Made by a program: the position numbers and the translations under genes. Of a stretch of 64,000 bases of DNA, positions 10,119 to 20,003 are shown one piece after another; position 1 is the first letter of the stretch; each line of letters starts with the position of its first letter. Location: positions 89,795,865 through 89,859,864 of the forward strand of contig NC_090750.1 in NCBI RefSeq assembly GCF_036898095.1, given 5' to 3'. The notes under the pieces are model-generated. The model saw nothing but the letters and a program-made list of their open reading frames with translations. It was not told the DNA's origin and did not search any database. This stretch comes from Palaemon carinicauda. Taxonomy: Eukaryota; Arthropoda; Malacostraca; Decapoda; Palaemonidae.

Positions 10119-10744
10119 ATTGGAAAATACGTACTATGTTAAAGTTTGAGAAAGCCAAAGTTCAATAAAAAGCAAAGAAATTATTGTTACAAAGTTGTCA
10201 ATAAATAAATTCTTGTTAAAGATTATTAATCATATTTTTATCTTATCTTATGCTTTACTCTTCTTATTTTTACTGAACGATTAATAACTGAATTATCAAT
10301 TGATACTGATATTGCTTTAAACGCAGGAGCCACAGCAGCACCAAAAAAAAAAAGAAAGAAAAAAAATAGATAAAAAAGAAAATGGAAGTAACATAAAATA
10401 TAATGAAAGGAAAACGAAATAAAAAAAAAATATTGCAATAAAACTTTACATAATATGAAAGAAAATTAAAATAGAAAATGAGTTACGCAAAGGCAAACTA
10501 TACATACGTAAAGAAAAAAAAACTCAAAATAAGAACAAAGTAAAAAATATAACAAAAACTAATAATGATAAAAAGAAAACAAGAATGAGAAAAACTTAAT
10601 GTTCCTAATTTTCCGCTTGGGATGCTGGAGTCATCTTCTGTGCGCGAAAAAAAAGCGCCTCTGTTTAGAGTTTAATCTGAAGAAAAAAGTATTTCACCAT
10701 TCAGCAGTAGAATTGACCTTACAAAATTACACCTAAAATTTCTC
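10118..10744. other. A-rich sequence, nothing recognised
   Basis: Many short poly-A runs. The 66-codon minus-strand frame (10238-10438) is mostly phenylalanine from poly-A and is not a gene. Confidence 0.4.
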
Positions 10745-10992
10745 GCATGATTACCTCCGCCAACGAAGTTGGAAGGAGGTTATGTTTTACCCCCCCGTGT
10801 CAGTGTTTGTTTGTGAACAGCTTCCGGGCTACATTTTTAACCGTAGAGTAATGAACCTTGCAAGGATTAACTGTTATGTAAAAAGCTGGAAACGATTACA
10901 TTTTGCAAGGTCGAGGTCAAAGGTCAAAGTCACGGTCGAGAAGTAAGCTGCCGCGGCGGAGGTCTGCGCTCTACTGAGTGCCCCTCTAGTTT
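10745..10992 (+). mobile_element. Repeat-D copy 1, near-complete
   Basis: It starts TTACCTCCGCCAACGAAGTTGG with an immediate hairpin (CCTCC...GGAGG) and continues CCGTAGAGTAATGAACCTTGC, AAAAGCTGGAAACGATTAC, AAGGTCGAGGTCAAAGGTC. It ends GGCGGAGGTCTGCGCTCTAC TGAGTGCCCCTCTAGTT. ACCTCCGCC at the start and GGCGGAGGT near the end are inverted repeats. Similar elements are, to my recollection, widespread in marine invertebrates. It has no coding capacity; the class (MITE or Helitron-like) is open. Confidence 0.6.
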
Positions 10993-11262
10993 ATTATTTT
11001 TCAGTAATCTGTACATTTTTGGTCATTTAAAGGTCCTTATTGCCAAACCCATCCTGTAACATACTTGTCCAAATAAGTTTATTTTCGATATTTCCCAGTT
11101 TTGCATGAGTACAAATTTTCGTCCAGCCTCAATTGGTCTTATCTAAATACCTTTTAAACTAACATATCCATATACTATCATCCATCCCTATAGTCTCCCT
11201 AAAACTATAATTTCGTTCATAACGTATAATAATATTAATAATCTTTTATTAACGTGCGTTCT

Positions 11263-11690
11263 TCCCAGTTAACTACTGCACTGTAATTGTTCAGTGGCTA
11301 CTTTCTTCTTGGTAAGGGTAGAAGAGACTCTTTAGCTATGGTAAGCAGCTCTTCTAGGAGAAGGACACTCCAAAATCAAACCATTGTTCTCTATTCTTGG
11401 GTAGTGGCATAGCCTCTGTACCATGGTCTTCCACTGCCTTGGGTTAGAGTTCTCTTGCCTGAGGGTACACACGGCCACACTTTTCTATCTAGTTTCTCTT
11501 CCTCTTGTTTTGTTAAAGGTTTTATAGTTTAAATAGGGAATATTTGTTTTAATATTGTTGCTGTTCTGTAAATATTTTATTTTTCTTTATTTCCTTTCCT
11601 CACTGGGCTATTTTCCCTGTTGGGGCCCCTGGCCTTATAGCATCCTGCTTTTCCAACCAGGGTTGTAGCTTAGGGTTTAATAATAATAAT
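11263..11690 (+). mobile_element. A2 element, sense
   Basis: Begins GTTAACTACTGCACTGTAATTG, then TTGGTAAGGGTAGAAGAGAC, GTACCATGGTCTTCCACTGC and CTTTCCTCACTGGGC, ending GGGTTGTAGCTTAGGGTTTAA plus a short AAT tail. Confidence 0.7.
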
Positions 11691-11737
11691 AATAATTTAC
11701 ATGGGGCTAAGCACGGTTACCTTCTTTTGGGGGACTT

Positions 11738-11857
11738 AATCCCTGCAAGTTTCATTACCCTACGATTAAAACTGTGGCCAGGAAGCTGCTTACAAACAAA
11801 CACACATACAAGGGGTAAAACGTAACCTCCTTCCAACTTCGTTGGCGGAGGTCATGA
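11738..11857 (-). mobile_element. Repeat-D copy 2, 5' half
   Basis: Reverse complement of the first ~120 bp of repeat-D: AATCCCTGCAAGTTTCATTAC, GTGGCCAGGAAGCTGCTTAC, then CCTTCCAACTTCGTTGGCGG at the outer end. The 3' half is absent. Confidence 0.6.
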
Positions 11858-11877
11858 AAGTATGTTGTTGTTGTTTT

Positions 11878-12168
11878 AATGTTTTTATGTTGACCAGGCT
11901 GACATGAGTCTTTTGATTGTTTATATATGATATATATGTTTTTGACGTTGTTAATAGTTTATATACGACATATCTGTTTTGACGCTGTTACTGTTTTTAG
12001 AATATAGTTAATTTATTCTCATCATTTATTTATTTCCTTATTTCCTTTCCTCACCGGGCTATTTTTCCCTGTTGGAGCCCTTGGGCTTATAGCATCTTGC
12101 TTTTCCAACTAGGGTTGTAGCTTGGCTAGTAATAATAATAATAATAATAATAATAATAGTAATAATAA
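11878..12168 (+). mobile_element. LINE-A 3'UTR copy
   Basis: Starts GTTTTTATGTTGACCAGGC and carries GACATATCTGTTTTGACGC, TTTCCTTTCCTCACCGGGC, GGGTTGTAGCTTGGCTAG and an AAT tail. No RT codons remain. Confidence 0.7.
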
Positions 12169-12170
12169 TG

Positions 12171-12476
12171 GGCGGTCAAGTCATCTTGTTTTCCATGTAC
12201 TTGATTATATAACAGACAGGAAAATCCTCTTTTTAACTTAGTGACCAACTTTAAGAATTATAAATCCACATTTCTCTTATTTTATCACCCCACATTATAT
12301 CTACCTATAGAGAAACTTGCTTTTTCTAAAGTACGGAAAAAAGCTGTTTTGTCGTAGAACACTCTCCGGTCTTCGTCAGTTGATTACCCGATTAAGAATT
12401 CATGTAGGGCCATTTCACGGTTTACTGCCAATCGCGACCCGAGTGGGATGACTTGTAGAGAGGATTCCGTGTTTTT
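12171..12476. other. Unassigned sequence
   Basis: Moderate GC near 12360-12470 but no frame or repeat recognised. Confidence 0.35.
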
Positions 12477-12672
12477 ACCTCCGCCTAAAAGTTGGAAGGA
12501 GGTTATGTTTTCGCCCCCTGTTGGTGTGTGTGTGTGTGTGTTTGTGTGAACAACTTCCTGGCCACAATTTAAATCGTTGAGTAATGAAACTTGCAGGGAT
12601 TAACTGTTATGGAAAAAACTGGAAATGATTAAATTTTGGAAGGTCAAGGTCCAAGGTCACGGTCATGGTTAA
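12477..12672 (+). mobile_element. Repeat-D copy 3, 3'-truncated
   Basis: ACCTCCGCCTAAAAGTTGG, GGAGGTTATGTTTTCGCC, a GTGTGTGTG expansion, GCCACAATTTAAATCGTTG and AAGGTCAAGGTCCAAGGTC. It breaks off at an (AC)n(AT)n microsatellite. Confidence 0.6.
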
Positions 12673-12679
12673 GCAAAAT

Positions 12680-12708
12680 ATCCAACACACACACATATAC
12701 ATATACAT

Positions 12709-12792
<84 letters not shown>
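12680..12792. repeat. (AC)n(TA)n compound microsatellite
   Basis: CACACATATACA tracts followed by a pure TA run at 12727-12792. Confidence 0.9.
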
Positions 12793-12794
<2 letters not shown>

Positions 12795-13024
12795 CAGTAT
12801 ATATTTTTTTAAATTGCTCTAACAGCCTTAATTTTTGTCATAGAGAGGTCAGGTTGGTCTCATTCTCTTGGAAAATGCCTGAATTTTTTCAAAAAATTAT
12901 CAAAAATATGCAAAAAATAATTTTTATAGCCTTTTTTTACAAGGACGTATCGGTACGTCCATGGGGGTAAAGGGATGGCTTTTGTGAAACGTACCGGTAT
13001 GTCCTTTGGGGGTAAAAGGGTTAA
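12793..13024 (-). mobile_element. piggyBac-like terminal fragment
   Basis: On the minus strand the segment starts TTAA then CCCTTTTACCCCC, followed by two copies of a palindrome-like motif (GGACGTATCGGTACGTCC at 12952-12969 and its variant near 12990). TTAA followed by CCC is the hallmark of piggyBac-family termini and their target site. No transposase codons are present and the other end is lost at the TA microsatellite, so this is a fragment of a non-autonomous copy. The assignment rests on the terminus only. Confidence 0.4.
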
Positions 13025-13224
13025 AGTGTCCGATAAGGTTTGTTGTAAGTCTGGTTTCCTTTTGGACATACCTCGCAGTCAATCCCTTGATAAGTACCAA
13101 AATTACAGACGCTATTGCATTTATGAATCAATGTTTCCAATCTTTTCTTGACCAGGTGGACATGAGTCTTTTTATAGTTTATATATGACATATTTGTTTT
13201 TGACGTTGTTAATAGTTTATACAT
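13021..13224 (-). other. Cysteine-rich open frame of unknown origin
   Basis: The minus-strand frame reads KKRLETLIHKCNSVCNFG then CEVCPKGNQTYNKPYR, with four cysteines in CX3C and CX2C spacing. It overlaps the end of a sense LINE-A copy on one side and abuts the piggyBac-like terminus on the other. No start or splice context is convincing. It could be a relic of a mobile-element protein or chance. No function is offered. Confidence 0.2.
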
Positions 13225-13394
13225 GACATATCTGTTTTGACGTTGTTACTTTTTTTAGATTGATTTATTCTCTTCATTTGTTTATTTCCTTATTTCCTTT
13301 CCTCACTGGGCTATTTTTCCCTGTTGGAGCCCCTGGGCTTATAGCACTTTGCTTTTCCAACTAGGGTTGTAGCTTGGACAGTAATAATAATAAT

Positions 13395-13400
<6 letters not shown>
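13131..13400 (+). mobile_element. LINE-A 3'UTR copy
   Basis: CTTGACCAGGTGGACATGAG, GACATATCTGTTTTGACG, TTCCTTTCCTCACTGGGC, GGGTTGTAGCTTGGACAG, then an AAT tail that runs into a TA microsatellite. Confidence 0.7.
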
Positions 13401-13451
<51 letters not shown>

Positions 13452-13465
13452 TGTATGTATGTATG
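13401..13465. repeat. (TA)n/(TGTA)n microsatellite
   Basis: TA run of about 50 bp followed by TGTATGTATGTATG. Confidence 0.85.
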
Positions 13466-14120
13466 ATGACTGTCACTTTGAATCCCAAACCATCTTCATC
13501 CCGATGAATTATATAATGTGTAATTGTTGGAGCCGCAGACCTCTACTAAGACGAAAACTAAGAAGAAAAAGTAATAAACAGATGTAGCGATAACCTTCTT
13601 TAATTTTAAATCAATCGTGAAATATTGATTACGAATCACATTACATATTACGAAACGCTCAACGACAAAAATCATACAAGTATGGAACGAATGTTTGGTA
13701 TCATACCGCTCACCATACAGACCTTGCCAACAATGCAGGCAAGTATTATCCTCGAGTTACCAGGCAACAATGCTATTGCAAGACTCGACCCTTTAAGAAT
13801 TATTCAGTAACAATGCACCTTAGAGATTCAGCTCAACAAGGCCAAGAACTGCCTTGAATAGAAAAGGTTAGAGTAAGAAAACAGTTTTCTGGTTTTCTTT
13901 GCAGAACTGTTAAGCCTGTTCAAACAGTTCATTGTGATCTTTGATTAGAGTTAAGACTGTCGAAACAGTGAGCTCGCTGACCGTTCGTGGGGAAAAGGAA
14001 ACACTGTACCAGTCTTGTATTAATCTGCGAGTCATTGCCCATTTCACAGATAATCGTCCTGAGAAATCTTATTGTGTAATTTGTTTTGCTAAACAGACTA
14101 ACTGATGCAAGGCTTCTTTG
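13466..14120. other. Unassigned sequence
   Basis: A 61-codon frame (13625-13810) has no domain. A good splice-acceptor-like sequence (TTCTGGTTTTCTTTGCAG) ends at about 13904, but every frame after it closes within 20 codons, so no exon is called. Confidence 0.35.
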
Positions 14121-14330
14121 AAGATTTAAAGGTCACTTAAGAATAGCAGTGACAATACCATAGCATGATAATGCTCTAGAGACTGACCATATACAGTATA
14201 TAGAAAATCAGCGGCCCAAGCCACCTCTCAAACCCAAGGGCTCCAAAAGGGAAAATATCCCAATGAAGAAATCAAATAAGGAGACAGATAGCGTACCCTC
14301 AAGGAAGTGAACTCTAAGCAAGGAACTTTC
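14121..14330 (-). mobile_element. SINE-B fragment fused to A2 fragment, decayed
   Basis: AGACTGACCATATACAGTATA and TCAGCGGCCCAAGCC are SINE-B. From about 14240, GGGCTCCAAAAGGGAAAATA and TACCCTCAAGGAAGTGAAC are A2. The junction has no separating sequence, suggesting deletion or recombination between two old insertions. Confidence 0.45.
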
Positions 14331-14629
14331 GTACTAAGTATTTGCTTTACGTCACTGATTAAACGCTTATCTTATAAATAAATAGGGAAATATATCAAAA
14401 TATGTCAACAACATAATGAAAGGAGATGAAAAAGAAAAAGCGAGAAGAGGCATCAGCCAAGTAGGATTACCCATATGGTCAGAGTCAAAGATGAGACACA
14501 TCCTGCAATATATGGGACGAAGAATAGGTTAGGAAGTCGTTTGTTAGAGGGACCAAGTTGTGCTATAATGGCAGCATTGAATCTAAGGCGCTTTTTCCTG
14601 TTCTCCGAGCGTTTCTTGCGTCTTCGAAA

Positions 14630-15680
14630 CGGTTTAAAGGTTTAAAGGCCACTCAGGAATGGCAGGGGCAAGGGACAGTGACATTGCCCTATCCAGTAGG
14701 ACAATGCCCTAGAGACTGACCATATATACATATGATCAGCGCCCTAGACCCCTCTCCACCCAAGCTAGGACCAAGGAGGGCCAGGCAATGGCTACTGATG
14801 ACTCAGCAGATGGCTCCCCCAAAACCCCCATCCTTACCTCACAAGGATGGTGAGGTTGCAGACTCGAACCCCAGTCTGGCATTCACCAGTTAACCAAGCT
14901 AGGACCAAGGAGGGCCAGGCAATGGCTGCTGATGACTCAACAGATAGACATATAGGCTTCCCAAAATCCCTAATCCTTAGCTCAAAAGGATGGTGAGGTT
15001 GCAGACTCGAACCCCAGTCTGGCCTTCACTAGTTTACCAAGCTAGGACCAAGGAGGGCCATGCAATGGCTGCTGATGACTAAACAGATAAACATAACCTA
15101 TAGGCTCCCCTAAATCCCCAATCCTTAGCTCACAAAGATGGTGAAGACTTGAACCCCAGTCTGGCCTTCACTAGTTTACCAAGCTAGGACCAAGGAGGGC
15201 CAGGCAATGGCTGCTGATGACTAAACAGATAAACATAACCTATAGGCTCCCCTAAATCCCCAATCCTTAGCTCACAAAGATGGTGAAGACTTGAACCCCA
15301 GTCTGGCATTCACCAGTTAACCAAGCTGTGACCAAGGAGGGCCAGGCAATGGCTGCTGATGACTAAACAGATAGACATATAGGCTTCCCCAAAAACCCCC
15401 ATCCTTAGCTCACAAGGATAGTGAGGTTGCAGACCCGACCCCAAAAACACCCATCCTTAGCTCACAAGGATAGTGAGGATGCAGACCCGAACCCCAGCCT
15501 GGCCTTCACTAGTTTACCAAGCTAGGACCAAGGAGGGCCTGGCAATAGCTGCTGATGACTCAACAGAAAGACATACAGGCTCTCCAAAACAACCCCCTCC
15601 TTAGCTCACAAGGATGGTGAGGTTGCAGACCCGAACCCCAGTCTGGCATTCACCAGTTATGAACGTTACCACATCGGCCA
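14630..15680 (-). mobile_element. SINE-B with internal segment tandemly repeated six times
   Basis: The element opens normally (GGTTTAAAGGCCACTCAGG, AGACTGACCATATATACAT). The core from CAAGCTAGGACCAAGGAGGG to the B-box side (GAACCCCAGTCTGG, TTCACCAGTT) then recurs at 14761, 14895, 15038, 15180, 15322 and 15518. Only the last unit continues to GAACGTTACCACATCGGCC, the A-box end. Units are about 142 bp; one is about 196 bp after a local duplication near 15425-15470. Confidence 0.75.
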
Positions 15681-16060
15681 CCTTTTCACTGATTCATTCA
15701 AGGTCTATGGACCCAAGGGTCACTGACCTTCCTTGCCCCGGTTCGTTTGCTTTTGTGTTATCTGCACTGCGACTTAACCTCATACGTAGACCAGAAGATC
15801 AGATGAGTCCAGGCTCCCTGTGGAGCCAGATCTTGTTTGAAGGAATTTTTAATTAAATGCAGGTGGTGAAAGACATTCTTATGATTTCTGGAGAACTCTT
15901 GGACCATTGGGATAGATTTTTTTGTGTGATTGAGAAGCAAAAAAGAAATCAGATGGTATTGTGGATGGGATAAAAAATTTAAAGCAAAAATATAAAAGAA
16001 ACGTGTATATTTATATGCAAATTTTGAACTAAAGTGGCAATGCCTGATTATCTATCGTGA
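15681..16060. other. Unassigned sequence
   Basis: Follows the SINE-B A-box end. Two overlapping short frames on opposite strands (around 15614-15940) lack any recognised feature. Confidence 0.35.
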
Positions 16061-16458
16061 AATTAAAGTCGAGATTCTCTAGCTATGGTAAGCAGCTCTT
16101 CTTCGAGATGGACACTCAAAAATCAAACCATTGTTTGCCTAGTTGGAAAAGCAAGATGCTATTAGCCCAGGGGCTCCAACAGGGAAAGTAGACCAGTGAG
16201 GAAAGGAAACAAGGAAAAATCAAATATTTTTAAGAATAGTAACAGCATTAAAATAAATATTTCCAGAATAAATTATAAAAACTTTAACAAGACAAGATGA
16301 CGTGAAATAAGATAGAATAGTGTGCCCGAGTGTACGCTTAAGCAAGAGAACTCTAACCCAAGACAGTGGAAGACCATGCTACAGAGGCTATGTCATTACC
16401 CAAGACTAGAGAACAATGGATTGATTTTGGAGTGTCCTTCTAGAAGAGCTGCTTATTC
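16061..16458 (-). mobile_element. A2 element, antisense, abutting a short sense A2 piece
   Basis: 16066-16130 reads sense (CTAGCTATGGTAAGCAGCTC, TCAAACCATTGTTTGCC). From 16133 the sequence switches to antisense (CTAGTTGGAAAAGCAAGATGC) and continues to CCTTCTAGAAGAGCTGC. This gives a short inverted junction. Confidence 0.6.
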
Positions 16459-16599
16459 GCAAGAATTTACCGGTTAAGATCATGCTGTATAAGATTACAC
16501 GAAGTAAAACAAATACCAGAAAATAAATTGAAAAAATCTGATAGCAATTAACTAAATTTGTGTATTGATTATAACAACATATATTCCTAAGTCCCTTTT

Positions 16600-16925
16600 T
16601 TTAAAGGTTTAATGGCCAGTCATGAATGGCAGAGGCAAGGGCCAGTGATATTGCCCTATCGAGTAGGACAATGCCCTAGAGACTGACCATATATACATAT
16701 GATCAGCACCAAAGCCCGCACTCCACCCAAGCTGGGACCAAGGCGTGCCAGGCAATGGCTGCTGATGACTCAGCAGATAGATCTATAGGCTCCCCGAAAA
16801 CTCCCGATCCTTAGCTCACAAGGATGGTGAGGTTGCAGCAGCTAAAGAAACCAATGAGTATGAGCGGGACTCGAACCCCAGTCAGGCGTTCACCAGTCAG
16901 GGACGTTACCACATCGGCCACTTTT
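16600..16925 (-). mobile_element. SINE-B, near full length, antisense
   Basis: AAAGGTTTAATGGCCAGTCATG, GACTGACCATATATACATATG, ACCAAGGCGTGCCAGGCAAT, CTCACAAGGATGGTGAGG, GGGACTCGAACCCC (B box complement) and GTTACCACATCGGCCAC (A box complement). This is the most complete antisense copy in the window and shows the SINE runs from a tRNA-like head to a TTTAAACCTT end. Confidence 0.75.
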
Positions 16926-17299
16926 TTCTCTTTTCCAAGACAGCAACAGTTACTAAAGGTGGTAATTTTATTTATTGGCGTGGCACCACTGCGCAGGCGC
17001 CGAGTGACGAATATATTAGACTTTTATGGGACATGAAATGGCTGCCCCTAAGGGAAAGAAAGGTGAAGATATGTTTTTTAAAAAAACTTCCAGTTCCTTC
17101 AGGTACTACTGGGAGACCTGCCTTTGCTTTGTCTTGTTCAAGTATTCTACTGCAGGACTAGGAGTTCAGTCTGCTTGTTGTTGTTGTTGTTATTATTTTC
17201 TCTTGATGGAGGTAAAGGCACCTTGCAAAACAAGATACGTTGACTTAGAATAGTAACATTTGCCGCACATTAGATCATGAAGGTTGTGGTGCTTTGCAA
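16926..17299. other. Unassigned sequence
   Basis: Two overlapping 70-75-codon plus-strand frames begin in the SINE-B or shortly after it and have no recognised feature. A TTGTTGTTGTTG tract lies near 17180. Confidence 0.35.
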
Positions 17300-18535
17300 A
17301 ATAAGATACTTCAAGAATCTTCTCAATTTAGAAATAATAGATAATTCTCTATCTAGAAATAGTAGACAATTCTCAATCTAGAAATAGTAGAGAATTCTCA
17401 ATCTAAAAATAGTAGACAATTCTTAATCTAGAAATAGTAGACAATTCTCATTCTAGAAATAGTAGACAATTCTCAATCTAGAAATAGTAGAGAATTCTCA
17501 ATCTAAAAATAGTAGACAATTCTTAATCTAGAAATAGTAGACAATTCTCATTCTAGAAATAGTAGACAATTCTCAATCTAGAAATAGTAGAGAATTCTCA
17601 ATCTATAAATAGTAGACAATTCTCAATCTAGAAATAGCAGACAATTCTCATTCTAGAAATAGTAGACAATTCTCAATCTAGAAATAGTAGACAATTCTCA
17701 ATCTAGAAATAGTACACAATTCTAAATCTAGAAATAGTAGACAATTCTCATTCTAGAAATAGTACACAATTCTCATTCTAGAAATAGTAGACAATTCTCA
17801 ATCTAGAAATAGTACACAATTCTCATTCTAGAAATAGTAGACAATTCTCAATCTAAAAATAGTACACAATTCTCATTCTAGAAATAGTAGACAATTCTCA
17901 ATCTAGAAATAGCAGACAATTCTCATTCTAGAAATAGTAGACAATTCTCAATCTAGAAATAGTAGACAATTCTCATTCTAGAAATAGTACACAATTCTAA
18001 ATCTAGAAATAGTAGACAATTCTCATTCTAGAAATAGTACACAATTCTAAATCTAGAAATAGCAGACAATTCTCATTCTAGAAATAGTACACAATTCTAA
18101 ATCTAGAAATAGTAGACAATTCTCATTCTAGAAATAGTACACAATTCTAAATCTAGAAATAGTAGACAATTCTCATTCTAGAAATAGCAGACAATTCTCA
18201 TTCTAGAAATAGTAGACAATTCTCAATCTAGAAATAGTAGACAATTCTCAATCTAGAAATAGTACACAATTCTAAATCTAGAAATAGTACACAATTCTAA
18301 ATCTAGAAATAGCAGACAATTCTCTTTCTAGAAATAGTAGACAATTCTCAATCTAGAAATAGCAGACAATTCTCAATCTAGAAATAGTAGACAATTCTCA
18401 ATCTAGAAATAGTAGACAATTCTAAATCTAGAAATACTAGACAATTCTCAATCTAGAAATAGTAGACAATTCTCAATCTAGAAATAGTAGACAATTCTAA
18501 ATCTAGAAATACTAGACAATTCTCAATCTAGAAAC
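17300..18535. repeat. 25-bp tandem array, about 48 copies
   Basis: The unit CTAGAAATAGTAGACAATTC plus TCAAT repeats every 25 bp. Variants (GTAGAC/GTACAC/GCAGAC, TCAAT/TCATT/TAAAT) recur in order. AGAATTCTCA occurs at 17391, 17491 and 17591, showing a 100-bp higher-order unit of four monomers at the left end. Nearly every monomer holds TCTAGA. No frame survives because stops recur in the unit. Confidence 0.9.
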
Positions 18536-19061
18536 GAATGATATCAAGGACCTCACAAACCTATTGACCCTACAGTTTGTGACGCCCATTCTTCATTGTA
18601 CAACTTCAATGTAAACGTTCCCTGATTATACAAAAATGCAAATGAAAAAAATAAGAAATGGGAAGCGGTTCTTGTAGTTATCTTTCTTCGTCTGTTAGTC
18701 GAAACCTGATTCATCTCCCATCTTTGGGCAGTGCCTTGTGTTAAGGGGGGGGGGGGTTTACCAATTGCAGTCCAGTGCAGCGGAAATAACTTTTTTTTTT
18801 TCGTATAAAAAGTCGATGAGTTTAATTTCCATTTTTAATTAGGTTTTGATCTACGTGATAAAGGAACATTAAGTTCAGAGGCGCATTAGCCGTTCTTGGC
18901 AATGTACAGTTGGACGCAGGAATTCACGGTCCAGCTCGTACAGTTCAACACAGAAATCCCTCTCTAAATGTTTAAACAAATTAGCTCCAACCAAGAGTAA
19001 AAGACTAGTCCATCCGCGGAGACTCAATTTGCTCTTTGGTAGAGCGATTTAGTTTAAGTAT
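18536..19061. other. Unassigned sequence with G11 and T11 runs
   Basis: Holds GGGGGGGGGGG near 18747 and a T run near 18791. No gene or repeat family identified. Confidence 0.35.
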
Positions 19062-19290
19062 TTAGAGAATTTCTATGATCTTGTCTAACTTATTCTTATA
19101 TTCGTTTACCCTGTTACTGTTCGCTACACCCACTGGAAATCTGTTCCACGTATTTTCTATTTTACGTGTAAAGAAAATACCACATTGAGTGGAGATAAAT
19201 CTTTTCAACCCCAGTTTGTATCCGTTACCTCTGGAATGATTTTTGCTAAACGTGAAGAGGTTGATGTAGTATACATTTGTTATTCCTTCA
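19062..19290 (-). pseudogene. LINE-I: RT C-terminal fragment of a non-LTR retrotransposon
   Basis: The minus-strand frame reads HSRGNGYKLGLKRFIS, then FFTRKIENTWNRFPVGVANS and ending NEYKNKLDKIIEIL before a stop. The order R-x-H/G..., F-F-x-R-x-x-x-x-W-N-x-x-P, then F/Y-K-x-x-L-D is the usual C-terminus of CR1/Jockey-type reverse transcriptases. The upstream part is replaced by GA microsatellite, so the copy is dead. The CR1-type placement is from family knowledge and is tentative. Confidence 0.6.
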
Positions 19291-19337
19291 AGAGTATTGA
19301 GAGAGAGAGAGAGAGAGAGATCAAACAAATTAATCTA

Positions 19338-19397
<60 letters not shown>

Positions 19398-19405
19398 AAT
19401 TTATT

Positions 19406-19444
<39 letters not shown>

Positions 19445-19490
19445 AAGTCAAAGTCAAAGTCAAAAACCTTTATTCCATTATAAAATGGTT

Positions 19491-19526
<36 letters not shown>

Positions 19527-19542
19527 CAAACAAATTAATCTA

Positions 19543-19602
<60 letters not shown>

Positions 19603-19632
19603 AATTTATTTACGAGAGAGAGAGAGAGAGAG
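19291..19632. repeat. (GA)n compound array with a ~205-bp duplication
   Basis: ATCAAACAAATTAATCTACAC, (GA)n, ATCCAATTTATTTAC, (GA)n occurs at about 19320 and again at about 19525. A short GTCAAA tandem run lies at 19440-19465. Confidence 0.85.

Positions 19633-19690
<58 letters not shown>
19633..19690. repeat. (TA)n microsatellite
   Basis: Pure TA run of about 57 bp joined directly to the GA array. Confidence 0.9.
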
Positions 19691-19692
<2 letters not shown>

Positions 19693-20003
19693 ACACTGTT
19701 ATTACTAGTTTACTCATGAATAAACTGAACATCCAATCTCTATTCAATTAATTGATATGCAAACGAATGCTACATTTCTGCCAGCTGTCTCCTTCAATAG
19801 CCTTAATACAGCTGGCAACTCGGAAATGATAATAATGGTTAAATCTGCTTTGGAATTCTCCAAGTACTCGATCCGAAAGCAAACGAGAACCATTAAACGT
19901 AGGATCATAACTAGAATTATGATTTATGTTTGGCTGATTTCTTAACGCAAAGTAAATCTCGTTTGTACCGGAACGCAAACATTCTTAAGGCGGTTTCTCG
20001 TTG
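19691..20003. other. Unassigned sequence with opposing frames
   Basis: Frames of 62 (plus) and 76 (minus) codons overlap at 19748-19978. Opposing open frames in a short stretch without domains or splice context are not evidence of a gene. Confidence 0.3.

Noticed and set aside
13466..14120. Strong acceptor-like site TTCTGGTTTTCTTTGCAG near 13904
   Set aside because: All three downstream frames close within about 20 codons and no donor follows.
19748..19978. 76-codon minus and 62-codon plus frames
   Set aside because: Opposing frames in the same short stretch, with no domain, splice pair or repeat link.
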